Of a DNA stretch of 64,000 nucleotides, positions 32,607 through 44,499 are shown in pieces. The stretch is from Puccinia triticina (Eukaryota > Basidiomycota > Pucciniomycetes > Pucciniales > Pucciniaceae): the NCBI RefSeq assembly GCF_026914185.1, contig NC_070567.1, positions 3,002,001 to 3,066,000 on the forward strand, in the 5' to 3' direction. The notes under the pieces were generated by a model. The model was not told where the DNA came from, did no database searches, and worked only from the letters and a program-made list of their open reading frames with translations. Within the stretch, counting starts at the first letter, position 1. Each line of letters begins with the position of its first letter. The position numbers and the translations under genes were made by a program.

Positions 32607-33539
32607 CTAGAGTCCAAAGCGGCTTTGCTGCTGCAGGTTAACAAGTGAGTACACAGCCCAATTGAAAGGGCCCCAGTCATGGGTGACAATATATACTGTG
32701 GTTCTGTTCAAGCTTGAAAAATCCAAATTTTTCATTGAGCTCAATTTGTGGCTTTTGAGTGCACAGCAAGGGCAAAGTTTTGGTCTTTTTGCCCAACACA
32801 CCTCCAACATTGTGATTCCAACCTATCCAGCACATCAAGCTCATGCACCCTCCCCCTTACGGTTGTTGATAACCATTTCAAACCAAGCCACATTTCCATA
32901 ATGTTTTTCTGATCTAATCCCCCCGCACTCAAGGCTGTGGTGGTTGGGGTGTAACTTGAGGGATTTACCAAATCACACATCATTCAAAACCCAGGAAATA
33001 CAACCTCTAGGCACTCCTTCAAGTGATGTATGTATGCTTCTACAATACTGATATCTTGCCTGTCTGCTCTGAAAAAATCTCAAGCCCCATTAGTCCAGTT
33101 ATCCACCAAATATTTTGTTGTCTGAATCCTTTGTTTAGCCTAGTGAAAAATGTGTCTGTAGCCTGTTATACATACTTCTCTGAAAAAAAAATCAGCTGCA
33201 TTAGTTCAGCTACATGTACAGTTCCAAGAAAAAAATCACAACATGTCTGAATCTGTTTTTGAAATGTCTTCTCTAGTGCAATGTGGGTCTTGATATTCCT
33301 ATTGGCACAGACAGAAATTCAGAAATTTCTCTGGCATTGCGCTCTGATACCAGGTTGTTTTTATTGCAAGATAATTAGCATGATATACAAGAATCACAAC
33401 CAACAAATGAGTAAATGCAATAAGAAAAATATTAAAGAAGTAGCATTGTTTTGGTCACCTATTGTGATCAATTTTTTCCCCTTGTTGTGTTATTCAATGC
33501 GATTGACATTTGTCGCTGTGATGTGTAAAGGAAGGCAAG

Positions 33540-34200
33540 GGTGAGCAGTTTTTCATGCGTGAGCTTGTCGAGGCGCCCATGGATCTCTACCAGCCAAGTT
33601 GCCTGCCACTCCCATCTCTGCCTTCTCCCTCCCCACCGAGCTTCCTGTCGAGCCTCCCGGCGAGGTCCCTACCGGGTTGGAGCGGGAAAAGAGACGCCGA
33701 GCTGGCCGAGACTGTTGCATTTTGATATCACCAGTATCGCCTGCCCCACGCTCTCCACAAGCCCCGCGTACTTGTCCGGCTCGTCGTCCACCGCCCGATA
33801 GCGTGTTGCGTTGAAGATGGTGTGCGCAACCTGTCGATTCTGCATATCAGTGCCAAGACAGCCGGGCAAGACGCCGCTTCCAAGAAATCACTTTGTTGCC
33901 TCTTCACTTCCTGAAGATAGCTATCTAAGGAGAGGGTCGAAGGAGAGCAAGAGCTCTTTTTGGGCCAACAACGGCTTGTTGAGCTTCATGTAGTCCTGGG
34001 AAACCAATTGAGAATAGGGGAGCGAGATCAGCCGGCCAGGCCCAGAGAGCGGCTTGTTGTTGAACCTGGCAAGCAGTGAATTGTGGAGTTCCTTGATGAG
34101 GATCCAGCCGCTGACAGTCAGGTGTTGTTCAACATTGCCAGGACCCATCGGATGGCCGCCATCTGGTGTCAGTGTCACCAAAAAACAGATCCTTTGGCGT
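33540..34200 (-). pseudogene. Unrecognised coding fragments inside Helitron 1
   Basis: GC content rises here. On the minus strand, two stretches look protein-like: TVSGWILIKELHNSLLARFN through LPYSQLVSQDYMKLNKPLL (about 34150-33925), and after a frame change QNRQVAHTIFNATRYRAVDD with DKYAGLVESVGQAIL (about 33855-33700). I recognise no family. Captured host exons are the likely explanation given the Helitron setting. Confidence 0.35.
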
Positions 34201-34224
34201 GCGGGGAAGTTTGGGAACCTGCTA

Positions 34225-34305
34225 GCTTAACTAAGCCTCTCGAACGGAGGGTCCGGGGGACCCCGCCCGGAGGGCTCTCCGCAGGAGAGGCTTACGCCTA
34301 ATGTC
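34225..34305. mobile_element. MITE-like inverted repeat (CTTAACTAAGCC family)
   Basis: CTTAACTAAGCCTCTC on the left faces GAGAGGCTTA on the right around a GC-rich palindromic core. No target duplication found. It shares arm sequence with the element at 477-582. Confidence 0.5.
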
Positions 34306-34869
34306 TGAAGTCTGGCAGGGAAAGGAAGGATATTCAACCCCAAAACCACTAAATATTTATTTAGAAATCAGCAAAATATGTACAGAAAAAACTGCACAGA
34401 CAGTTTTATTGGCAGTGCTGATGCGCACCCTCACCCAAAATTTTGAGCAAAAATTTCCAAAACTGATTGAAGGAATCCATTTTGAAGGTCAAAGGAACCC
34501 TGAAGATATTACATTGCTCTGAAGATCCATTTTTAGATTTTCTGATAATATGCACAATTGAATTTCCTATCTGCAACAAAATGCAACACTACATGTGTAG
34601 GATCTGCGGGTTTGCGGATCCAGGATCCACTAGGCATGATGGTTGTGCATCCTTAGTTTACATTTCTTCATGTTTTTTTATTTTTAAAACATTAGTACAG
34701 TGCAAATGGTTTGGATTGAGGAGATGAGACCGGTGCCAAATGAAAGCTGAGGTCCAGAAGTATCTTTTGGCTCTGGGGCAGGTCCACAGGACCTGAGGGG
34801 AAGGCTGGCTGAGGGTTAATGTTTTCCCTCCAGCCATTTGTGATTTCTTTCCCAGCCAAAATTTTGACA

Positions 34870-34965
34870 TTACGCGCAAGTCCCTCCCTGCGGGAGGGGC
34901 CGCTTTGCGGCCAGCCACAGCGAGCCTCCCACCAGGGGGGACTTGTGTTAAGTTAGGGGAACCTG
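34870..34965. mobile_element. MITE-like inverted repeat (AAGTCCCTCC family)
   Basis: CGCAAGTCCCTCCC on the left and GGGGGGACTTGTG followed by TTAAGTTAGG on the right, with small hairpins between. No target duplication found. Confidence 0.5.
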
Positions 34966-35073
34966 TATCCTTGTGATTGGTGAAGGGTGAGAAGGTCAAG
35001 TTCAATGTCTGGTTTGGTCAAGGCTGTACAATATAGCAACTGGACCAGTCGACATACAGGAAAGGTACAAGGG

Positions 35074-35571
35074 TGTAACGACTCAATTTTCACTTTTATG
35101 ATTATGGCAACACGATTGGGCTGACAAAAGTATGTTTATGCATTAAGAGTGACTAATTAGCTCAATGATCTCATGGTTCTCCTGAGCGGTTCCGTGGCAA
35201 TCAAGATTGGCATGATCTATGACGTAGTTCTTTGTAATGTTGCGTCATCGTAGTTGCGCAAAATTTGTAGTGTTGTTCTCTCTTTTTGGTTTCCGTTCTC
35301 CCAGGTTCTCCCTCTTTCTTTCCTTTCTTTTCCCATCGGGATATTATTTGTTATAGTTTCTCTCACCTTATATTTTGATAGCGATCCAAAAATCTTATCT
35401 TTAAAGGATTATCAACATCAGAAATAAACTCTTATATCTACCATCATTGTGACCGGAGAAACTCAAATCTTAAATCATCCTAAGTTTATTAAACCAGCAT
35501 TTCGGCGAACTATCCTCTTGGATAGTTTCATAGCCACATATAGCGAAGTGTTTAGTAGGCCAGGCCTCACA
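35074..35571 (+). repeat. Gypsy 5' LTR (498 bp)
   Basis: TG...CA ends, paired with 44012-44499 at high identity; 10 bp longer than its partner. Confidence 0.93.
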
Positions 35572-35626
35572 TTTATATCCCGATCTTCAAAATTATCATA
35601 AACTTTATTTTTTTCACCTTTACATT

Positions 35627-37306
35627 ATGTCCGAAGTCTCCGACATGGCTCCAATTACTCCTATTCACAACTCTCCTATATCCAGTCCGACACCTCCACC
35701 TGCGACTCTTCTGTTGCCCAAAGACACCTCATCAACATTCAATCACAACCCTCCGGGATTCATGACTTGACCAATTCCAACAACCTCACCAGTCGGTCCT
35801 CATCAATGCCCATTGAACTCAGTCGACAATCCGGGTCAATCAGCTGAAGATCCTTCGGCCCTTCTTTCCAACCTTTGTGTTGATAACTCCACTCAATCCA
35901 ATACTATTCAGGCTCAGTTGGCGTTGATTGCTTTGTTGAGCGCACAAGCCCGTCAAGACAAGAAGGCAATCAGTTTGTTACAGGCAGAAACAAAGAATAT
36001 TAAAGATATCTTTCACACCAAGTTGATGAAGAATCAAGCGTATCAGAACCAGTCTATCGCTCATCTTTGGGGTCTTTTAGAAGGTTCAAACGATGCATTA
36101 GGGGGAATATTAGGACCATTGGAAGTAATCAACACTCAGTCTCTCACGGAGCGTCCTAGGATTTTTATTGAGCCTCCCCACCAATCTCATATTTTTTTCA
36201 CTGGGGCCCCTCGCGAAACTAATAACTTTTGTTTCATGATGAGAAATGCTTTGGAACAAATAGGAGAGCAATTCAACACCAAAAAACAAAAGATTATGTG
36301 GATTTTGGGCTATTTTTGGTTGGGTTCTGGTCGTTTTGAAGGAGAAGTCCCTTCCTACACGTGGTGGCGTGGTTTGCTTTCCAATAATGCTTCGGTTCTC
36401 AATTTGCCGGCTTTGAAGGTGTTGGCCAGAATGGAATACGTGATAGCTGAGCTTCAGGATGTGGACTCTTTCATTGACTCTATTAAACGAACCTTTGCTA
36501 ACCATCATGAGTTAGAGGAAGCAGAGGCAGCCTTTTATGCGGCTTGCCAGGGGAACAAGACAATTGAAGAATTTAATATCCTCTTTAATTCCTTGCTTTG
36601 TCCACTTGTTTTGGATGAACGTTTGAAATGCAAGGCTTACAACAAAGCCATCAATGCAAATCTCGTCAAGTTAGCTCTTATCAGAGGACCTTGGACCAAT
36701 GTGGTGGATCTCAAGGCAAAACAAGATATTGCTGTGGATGTTTCTAAGAATTTGGTGGGGGTTTCAAAATTTCTTGATCCTAAGTCCCATCAGCCTAAGC
36801 CCGGTAATCAATCTTATCATCTTCCTTCTCGAGTTCCTCCCCCTGTTTCTCATCCTGCGCAATCCAAGTTATTGGATGGAGACGCGATGGATCTAGACAA
36901 GGTTTCCTCGGCAATGAAGGATGCTGGTTTTACTTATGTGTATTTTTGTCAAGAATGTGTGGACCGCAACATTTGTATTCAATGCAGCGGCAAATTTGAT
37001 GAAGCTCATTATCAAAAACAAGGTTGTGTTTTTGGCCGAGAATTGAAGATGGATATGACAGACATGCTTCAGTTGTGGAGTAATGGTGCGGTTCAACGAG
37101 GAAGAAGAAACCCAACAGACAAAGCGAGTCCAAGTGGGCGCCGGAAAACCGTCGTTCTTTGGGGTCCAATATGCCAAAATCTCGATCATCTACCAATCAA
37201 AGAATTGGATCAAGCTCGCCGGTTGAGCGCCCCGACAAGGGGAAGAAACGTGAATTGTTGGCGGAGATGGATGGACTTCCTTTCAAAAAGCGGGCCTCTG
37301 CGTTGA
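35627..37306 (+). pseudogene. Gypsy Gag
   Basis: The first ATG after the LTR is at 35627. The frame has a TGA at 35768 and then stays open to 37306. The middle resembles Ty3/Gypsy capsid (region around SFIDSIKRTFANHHELEEAE, then YAACQGNKTIEEFNILFNSL). A Cys-rich stretch near the end (CQECVDRNICIQCSGKFDEA with a later H and C) is the likely nucleic-acid-binding knuckle of this family. The reading frame moves by minus one into the protease frame at about 37160-37300, either by programmed frameshifting or by mutation. Confidence 0.8.
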
Positions 37307-39490
37307 CTCATGATCAACAAACCAATTGGGTTTTGTCAGCCGATGAAATCAATCTAGAGGACATGTCGGCAGGGGAAGTTTTTTTTAACACGTGCATGTT
37401 GGAAAAGATGAGTGCTAAGAATTGTAAGCAAACTCACATTGTTAAAAAGGCTTTTCAAAATGATAATCGCCCGTTCTTTAACGGCTCCTTGCTAATTGAT
37501 GATAAATATAAAACTGATGTCTATGTTTTGGTTGATTCTGGCGCATCCGCCTCTTTTATTGACATTTCTTTTGCAAAGAAGGTTAATATTCAGACCTTTG
37601 ACATGCCGGTGCGAGTCCAGTACAAATCTTTCAACAGATTGGCGGCCACATCAGGCAAAATTGTTTCTTATTCAGAAGGGAATATTTTAATTCCCACTAC
37701 GTGTGATTCCTTCCTTTCTACTCATGTTACATTATACTTAACTTGATTAGCTTCTGCAGATTTTATATTAGGTAACTCATGGTTAAAATACTTGGGTTCG
37801 TTTGTTGGTGGTTCTGATAGCAGTGTTGTAATGCATGAAAGTATACAAGAGTGTTGTATCTCCCCTTGTAATGAAGCTAAGTCTCTTACAGAACAATTCG
37901 CCGATGTTTTTGTTACGGAATCTTTGGCACAATTACCGCCTCATCGAGGTCAGTTTGACTGTCAGGTAAATCTTAAGAATGGAGCAATCCCTCCATTTGG
38001 TAAGATGTATAATTTGAGCAAACCCAAGCGAGATGAGTTGCGTACATACGTTGATGAGAATCTTGCCAAGGGTTTTATTAGGCTTTCCTCGTCATTGGCG
38101 GCAGCTCCTATTTTCTATGTCAAAGTGGAGGGGAAGGCAAATCGGCCTTGCGTGGATTATTGAATTCTTAAAAGTATGACGGTCCGAGATTCTTACCCTT
38201 TGCCTGTCATTGCGCATTTTTTAAATAACTTACAGGGTTGTAAATTTCTTTCAAAGATAGATCTGAAGGCGGCGTTCAACTTATTGAGCGTGGCGGAAGG
38301 TCACGAATGGAAGACTGCTTTCCGCACGCCCTGGGGTCTTTATGAATACCAGGTTATGCCTTTTGGGTTGGCTAATGCGCCGGCGACTTTTCAAAGGTTT
38401 ATTCAACATGTTTTGTGTGAGTTCCTGGATGTTTGTTGTTTTGTTTACATTGATGATATTTTGATTTATTCTAAGACACGAGAACAACACATGGTAGATT
38501 TGAACAATATTCTTCAAAAGCTGAGAGAGTTTTCTTTAAAGGCGTCTTTACATAAGTGTGAATTGTTTTGTTCAAAGGTTACCTTTTTGGGTTTTGATAT
38601 TACCAACAGGGGTTTGAAAATGAGTAAGGGCAAGCTGGAAACAATCAATGATTGGCCTTTGCCGACCACGGTGCGGGGATTTTGTAAGTTTTTGGGTTTT
38701 ACAAATTTTTACAGGCGATTTATCCCGCGATTTTCTTCAGTGGCGGGGCCTTTGACTAATCTCACTCAGGAAAAATACTGAGATTATACCTTGCTGAATT
38801 CAGACAATGCCGTGGTTGCATTTGAGTCATTAAAAAAGCTTTTTGTGAATGAGCCGCTATTGCTCCACTTTGATTTCGAAAAAGACAGGGTGGTACATGT
38901 GGATAGCTCCGGTCATGCTATCGCGGCGGTTCTGAGTCAACCAAATGCTAACGGAGATTACCTGCCTGTTAGTTATTTTTCAAGGAAACTCTCCGACAGG
39001 GAGCGTTCTTGGAAGATTTCGATTTAGAATTGCTGGCGATTGTCTCGGCTTGCCAGGAATCGCGCGCGTGGTTGATGGGAACAATGAATCTGGTATCAAT
39101 GTTTTCAGATCATTCATTTCAGATCATTCAAATTTATTATATTTCAGAACGGCTAAATACTTGTCCCCTAAACAAGTGCGTTGGGCGTTATTTTTGGACA
39201 ATTTTAATATGTTAATATACCATATAGTCGGTTCTAAGAACCCGGCCGATGGACCGAGTCAAAGGGAAGACTTTTATGATGGACGAAAATTATCCGGTGA
39301 TGCAAATCTCATCTCGAAGTGAATGGTTTCTTGTAATGCTATTGAGGGTGGAGTGTTAAGCTCTCCGATTACCTCTCATGACTTATTTTTTCAAAAGCCA
39401 ACGGCGGATTTGCTAACCTATTTTAACAAATTTTATGCTCCAAAGGAGGTGTTAGGGAAGGACGTTTGGCTTGCTGATGGTATTTATTGG
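37190..39490 (+). pseudogene. Gypsy protease, reverse transcriptase and RNase H
   Basis: Protease active site VLVDSGASASFID is at about 37527-37565. After a TGA at 37744 comes FILGNSWL. Reverse transcriptase starts near 37930; a TGA at 38161 replaces the Arg of the conserved CVDYR motif. PFGLANAPATFQRF and the catalytic YIDDILIYS (38450-38475) are intact. RNase H (HVDSSGHAIAAVLSQ, then SPKQVRWALFLDNFN and VGSKNPADGPSQR) has TGA codons at 38779 and 39320 and frameshifts near 39000 and 39110. Helitron 2 cuts the frame at 39493. Confidence 0.88.
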
Positions 39491-40312
39491 CACTAGAGTC
39501 CAAGGCGGCTGCGCCGCTGCAACCCCCCAGAGCCTGTTTTCATAGTTTGCTTTGTTATTTTAGCAGCATAAATTATCTTATGTTGTTGTTTGAAACAACT
39601 TGATTTCTACTCCTGATCTGTCAAACAAAAATTTCACGGAAATTGAATTGATCTGAATGTGTGTGTTATCACTTGGGAATCTCAAAGTTAAAAACATAAA
39701 AACTTCTCACATTGTGGCATACTGATGTAATCACATTCTCTGCAGGAAAATAAACAGATAGTTTTCAGTCCCTGAAAAGAAGGTCTTAATTTTTTGGAAA
39801 TATGCTGGTATGTCAAAACTTTGAGAAACCCAACTGTAGACTTAAGCATGGATTTATCATATTCAACAGATTGCTTCAAACACCATTTTATTAATCATAT
39901 TAATTCAACAATCTTGTCAGATACAAGGATTTTTGTTGGTACTCAGTCTTGTGCTTCAGTGCAGCATTCAATGTTTGGTCATTACCAACAGTCAATTTGG
40001 TCAGGTCTACATTGAATTTTTGATAACGGGTGGCTTGTGGCAAGCTACAGGCAGAAAATGTGTTACTTCTGCGTCGGCGCTGAGTCCCGGGCCAATATGC
40101 AAGTTGAAGTTTGAGGGGAAGGAAGAAAAAGACGGGAAAAGGCCAAGAAGGGCTGTCCAAGCGGACGCCAGCCAGCTCGCCTTCCAAATACCTAAGCGGA
40201 AGGCAGCGGGTAGTGCGTGAATCTCTGCATATACTGCAGCAAGTAATGCTTGAGTTTGAGGCGCAACAGATTGTCGGAGTATCAAGTCGGCGAGGGTGTG
40301 GGAAGCGTTAGG

Positions 40313-40640
40313 CTAGTTGCTGCAGTAGTGTCTGAATGCCTCGCCGCCCCGGATGTAGTCGAACATGATGCCGCCGAGGACCTGGACCAGGGCGCCGGCT
40401 GTCTGGGGCTGGCGGCCCTCCAGTGCGCTCAAAAAAGTCGTCCCGAACAGCATGATCTCCTTGACGGTTGCAAAGACGTTTGTCGCCGCCCGCACACCAA
40501 TCAGCAGCTCGAGCTACCGGTAAAACACCTGCGAGAGGGTCTGGCAGATCTCGACAAATCCCGACTCGGTCTGGATCAGCTCGTGTATTGCTTGCTGGCG
40601 GTTGTTCTCCTTCTCGGAATAGAGCAAAAAGGTCGGCGGA
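40313..40640 (-). pseudogene. RhoGEF (DH domain) gene fragment captured in Helitron 2
   Basis: The minus strand reads SEKENNRQQAIHELIQTESG, then SQVFYR, a TAG stop, and then LELLIGVRAATNVFATVKEI, MLFGTTFLSALEGRQ and FDYIRGGEAFRHY. The ELIQTE..FV start, the NVFATVKEI..F...FL..L..RQ helix and the following segment are the order of a Dbl-homology domain of Rho-family GTPase exchange factors (Rom/Rgf type). One stop codon and missing flanks make it a pseudogene. It lies in the same orientation as its Helitron. Confidence 0.65.
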
Positions 40641-41606
40641 TCTATCAAGCTAGAGCAAGTCTGCTGCTAATTAGGTCCACAGAAGGTAGAGCTAGGGTCA
40701 TTAGTCTTGGGGAGGGGTGGATGCTTGGGCCAAGGAGTGAAGAGGACACTTACACTTCCCGGATTTCCATTGAGTTGAGGTGAAGGGATGATGGAAGGAA
40801 TCACAAGGTTGCTAGCGGTCGACGGCCGGCCTGCTGGTTAAGTGCTTGTCAAGGGTGTGGGTGGGGCCTTTGACGGACAGACAACACATATCAGAGGAGT
40901 CTGACGACAGAGGACACCTACCGTGCTACTGGGGGAGGTTGAGCGGGCGGTCGCAGATCTATGAGTCGATGGATTTCAACATGCTCAAGAGCCCAAGCGG
41001 AAGGCGTTGCTGGTCAAGGGGACGACTGGGCCAGTGGCGTGGATTCAAGTGAAAATCTTGGCCCTGGGACTGATTTGGGCTTGAGTTGCTCGCAGCTCGG
41101 GCGGCTTCCGGATATTATTTGGGATACATTTTGACTCCTGCCAAGCAACTGTCAGCAGATTAGTAACATCTTCATGATAATTAAGGAAGAGTCAAGAAGG
41201 TTGCTGTTGTCAAGCGCAACCCAAAAGATAGTCTTACAAGTTTATTGTTGACAACGCCTAGCCGTTCAAAAAATCATCGTGCAGGTCATGGGTACTGGAG
41301 GGGTGTGGCAGTGGCGTAGTTGTCATGGCTTGATGAATGTGGCAGTCGAGCTTGCTGGTGGTGAGCTGTAGTACCGTATTGTCTATAAAAGTAGGCTTCA
41401 GCTTGCTTGTTTGTGTCCCCCAGGGCGTCCTCTGCCCTGTACTTCCAGCGTGCGGTTCGTCCTCAACCCCCTCCGCTGTTGCACTTGCGCAGTTTGAGGG
41501 GCTAAAGAGTGGGCCCCCCGGGTTCTGCAGCCTTTGCTGCGGGATGGGGGCCTTCAACGCCCTTCCTTTTTGACACGTGCGCTTGACGCGGGCTAGAGGC
41601 TGACTT

Positions 41607-41690
41607 ATCACAAGTCCCTTGCTTCAGAGGGCCCTGGTACAGCATGGGCTGGCGCAGAGCGCGACCTCTGAAGGAGGGACTTGCAGGTAA
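41607..41690. mobile_element. MITE-like inverted repeat inside Helitron 2
   Basis: CACAAGTCCCTTGCTTCAGAGG on the left is mirrored by CCTCTGAAGGAGGGACTTG on the right, around a CAGCATGGGCTGGC core. AAGTCCCTCC family. Confidence 0.6.
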
Positions 41691-42487
41691 AGCCAAGAAT
41701 TTGGCTTGAGAGCTTTCAGTGTTTTGGTGGGAGTTTTTTCCCGCTCCCCTTTCAGGGGTCTTCTCCTTGTGTATTCCTATTGCCTGTGGTGCCAGATTAA
41801 AGGCCTGATTTTTCTCTTTCTTTTGGTGTCAATCACCACTTTCTCCCCCTTCACAAACTCCTTCCATCCCCCTTTGAAGTTTGTGATTTTTTTGTGTTCG
41901 GCCAGAAGTGTGTATGCAAATTCCAAGAAGATCCATTTGGACTCAATTTAAATACAGAACTCCATCATCCATCCACCTTGACTGCTGAGCAAGGGCAACA
42001 CTCTCCTTCAAGTGTAGATATCACAAAAGTGACACTACATTGAAGCTGAGATGCTCAGCTATCCTGTGTACTTCAGCTTGCTGACTCACAATGAGTGCGC
42101 GCTGTGTAATGTAAATTTGATTCAAAAAGTTGGCCAAAAGCCACAAATTTCCTGAAGCTCTCCTCCCATTGGGAATGGGAGATGCTTTGCATCGGGGTGC
42201 TCCGCACCCCCAGTCCCGGGAGGCTTAGTTAAGTCAGGCTAGAGGTTGGCCCAGACGCAACAGCCATTGCTGTTCATATCACCTTTGGTGTTGTTTGGGG
42301 GCATTTCATATTTCTTTTTTTTTCAGTTCTGTTGTATGTACAATATTAAACCTTGTATTTTTTTTGTGTTTTGAAATAAGGGGAAACCCTTGATGTTTTT
42401 TTTTCTATTTTGACAAAATGTAAGGGGAAACCCTTGAATTTTTTTTACATGAATTTTTTACAAAGCTGTGTCTTTAATAAACTTGTA

Positions 42488-43980
42488 TAATAATAGGGCA
42501 CTGGTCCCTGCTTCTTTACAAACAAGGATACTAATTATGTATCACGACTCCCCTGCGGTGGGGCATCCAGGGATAGCTCAAATGTTGTCAACGCTGACAC
42601 AAACCTTTTCTTGGCCTGGAATCAAGAGTTTGGTAGTAAATTATGTTACTAGCTATGATTCTTGCCAACATGTGAAGGCAAAGCGGCGAGTTCTGGATGG
42701 CAAGCTTGTGCCGATTGTTGCTAGCCCAAAGCCCGGTGGGATGTTTAATCCTAGTAACAATTCAAGGAATTCACTTCACAACAGCCCTGGATACCTGCCA
42801 GGGCACACAGTTGCATCCTGAAAGGTGGCAGGTACCCGCCAGCGGGTGCAAAATGGCCATCTCTACAAAGCCGTGGAGCGTTATTGGAATGGATATGATA
42901 GTTAAGCTCCCGTTGTCGGGAGGGTTCAACTCCATTCTGGTAGTGATTGATTTGTTGAGCAAACTAAACCACTACATTCCTTGTGAAGAAGCTTCTTCCT
43001 CCCCGGTTTTGGCCTCGTTGTTCAAGAAGCACATCTTCCGCATACATGGATTGCCGGACAAGATTGTGTCGGATAGGGGTAGTACGTTTGTGAGTGAGTT
43101 TTGGAAATCCCTTATGAAGTCTCTTGGGATTTCATTGGCGCTTTTGACCGCCTATCACCCACAAACAGATGGGCAGACTGAGAGAATGAATCAGGTTCTT
43201 GAAGATTATCTTTGAAATTTCTGCTCGTATTACCAAGAGAATTGGGACAAGTGCCTTGATATGGCCGAGTTCTCCATAAATAATACTGACTCAGCGAGTT
43301 TAAAAATCTTGCCTTTCTTTTTCACTTATGGATTTCATCCGCGTTTCAACATTATGACGGAGAATACTGGTTGCAAGGGTTTGGATGATTTTTTGATTGA
43401 CTTGCAGGTGACTCAGGAGACTGCTACGGAGTGTTTGCGACAAGACAGAATCAAAAAAGCTGAATATTACAATTGTGGAAAGAGGAATGCGCCCGTTTAC
43501 AATGAAGGGGAGCAGGTTTTGCTTTTACAAAAGTTTATTCAATCTTGGCGGGTGAATTCAAAATTGGACTTTAGATACATTGGGCCGTTCAAGGTTATAA
43601 AAATGGTTGGGCCAAACGCGGTACTCTTGGACTTGGCGGCGGACTATCCCAAGTTACACCCTGTATTTAATGTTTTGTTACTTACTCGATATATAATTCC
43701 TGCAATGATAGAGGGATGGTTATCTAACCTTGGTATTAAAGACAAGTACTATTCAGACAATCAGTTAGTCGACTGGAAGAACATCAAGGCTGTCTTAGAA
43801 GTCAGGAGTGTAGCTAAAGGTAAGCTGGATTATTTAATAAGTTGGTGTAACTCAACACCGGGCAAAGACACATGGGTTTCTCAGAATCATGTCCCCGTGT
43901 ATGTTGAAAAATACCGAGAAGCTTTCTGTCGACGAACGGAGGCGCAAGGTAAGAAGGGTAAGAAGAACAAAGCAAATTGA
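42488..43980 (+). pseudogene. Gypsy integrase with C-terminal chromodomain
   Basis: The frame resumes directly after Helitron 2. The zinc-binding part has the two His (YHDSPAVGH) but the first Cys of the usual CxxC is replaced (SYDSCQ). The core has the DDE residues in GMDMIVKL, VSDRGSTFVSEFW and QTDGQTERMNQ. A 139-bp insert (42734-42872) and a TGA at 43213 in the place of a conserved Arg break it. The C-terminal part ends in a chromodomain-like block (VLEVRSVAKGKLDYLISW, then DTWVSQNHV), which in chromoviruses targets integration to heterochromatin marks. Confidence 0.88.
42734..42872. mobile_element. Small insert (132 bp plus 7-bp duplication) in Gypsy integrase
   Basis: CAAAGCC is repeated at 42727-42733 and 42866-42872, and the integrase frame reads smoothly if one copy plus the insert is ignored. 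The right end (complement TAGAGATGGCCATTTTG then CACCCGC) resembles the hAT-type ends at 29049 and 58103. The left end is not a clear mirror. A decayed hAT MITE is the best guess; an eighth duplicated base would differ by one substitution. Confidence 0.6.
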
Positions 43981-44011
43981 ATTACTTTTCCCTAGTAGGC
44001 AAGGCTTATTT

Positions 44012-44499
44012 TGTAACAACTCGATTTTCACTTTTATGATTATGGCAACACGATTGGGCTGACAAAAGTATGTTTATGCATTAAGAGTAACTAATTAGCT
44101 CGATGATATCATGGTTCTCCTAGGCGGTTCTGTGGCAATCAAGATCGGCATGATCTATGACATAGTTCTTTGTAATGTTGTGTCATGGTAGTTGCGCAAA
44201 ATTTGTAGTGTTGTTCTCTCTTGTTGGTTTCCGTTCTCCCTCTTTCTTTCCTTTCTTTTCCCATCGGGATATTCTTTGTTATAGTTTCTCTCACCTTACA
44301 TTTTGATAGCAATCCAAAAATCTTATCTTTAAAGGATTATCAACATCAGAAATAAACTCTTATATCTACCATCATCGTGACCTGAGAAACTCAAATATTA
44401 AATCATCCTAAGTTTATTAAACCAGCATTTCGGCAAACTTTCCTCTTGGATAGTTTCATAGCCACATATAGTGAAGTGTTTGGTAGGCCAGGCCTCACA
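44012..44499 (+). repeat. Gypsy 3' LTR (488 bp)
   Basis: TG...CA ends, followed by the AAGGG duplication. Lacks 10 bp present in the 5' LTR. Confidence 0.93.

Larger units (their letters stand above)
39493..42487 (-). mobile_element. Helitron 2, inserted in the Gypsy RNase H-integrase linker
   Basis: The minus-strand 3' end is at 39493 (CTAG next to A39492, then a GCGGC-TGCGCC hairpin) and the 5' end at 42487 (TACAAGTTTATTAAAGACAC, where relatives have TC for TA). The boundaries are exact: if 39493-42487 is left out, the Gypsy reading frame continues without a break through the A-T site. It is non-autonomous, about 3.0 kb, and carries a RhoGEF gene fragment and a MITE-like insert (41607-41690). 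Its 5' region (41440-42487) is related to 44755-45146 and to 52418-52830. Confidence 0.9.
35074..44499 (+). mobile_element. Gypsy/chromovirus LTR retrotransposon with 5-bp target duplication
   Basis: Two LTRs (35074-35571 and 44012-44499) begin TGTAAC and end CTCACA, and AAGGG is repeated directly outside both (35069-35073, 44500-44504). The LTRs are nearly identical; the left has an extra 10 bp (CAGGTTCTCC) and scattered base changes. Internal order is Gag, protease, reverse transcriptase, RNase H, integrase, chromodomain, which is the Gypsy order. The integrase C-terminus carries a chromodomain, so this is a chromovirus. No tRNA primer-binding site beginning TGG follows the left LTR, which would fit self-priming as in Tf1 and sushi elements. 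It is inactive: six in-frame TGA codons, frameshifts, a Helitron and a small insert. Confidence 0.92.

Noticed and set aside
40250..40783. Plus-strand open frame of 177 codons
   Set aside because: It is the shadow of the minus-strand RhoGEF fragment, which has clear family motifs.
35768..43215. TGA read as tryptophan (alternative code)
   Set aside because: The host genes use TGA as stop (COQ5, THOC3), and two of the six TGA codons replace conserved Arg, which fits CGA decay better.
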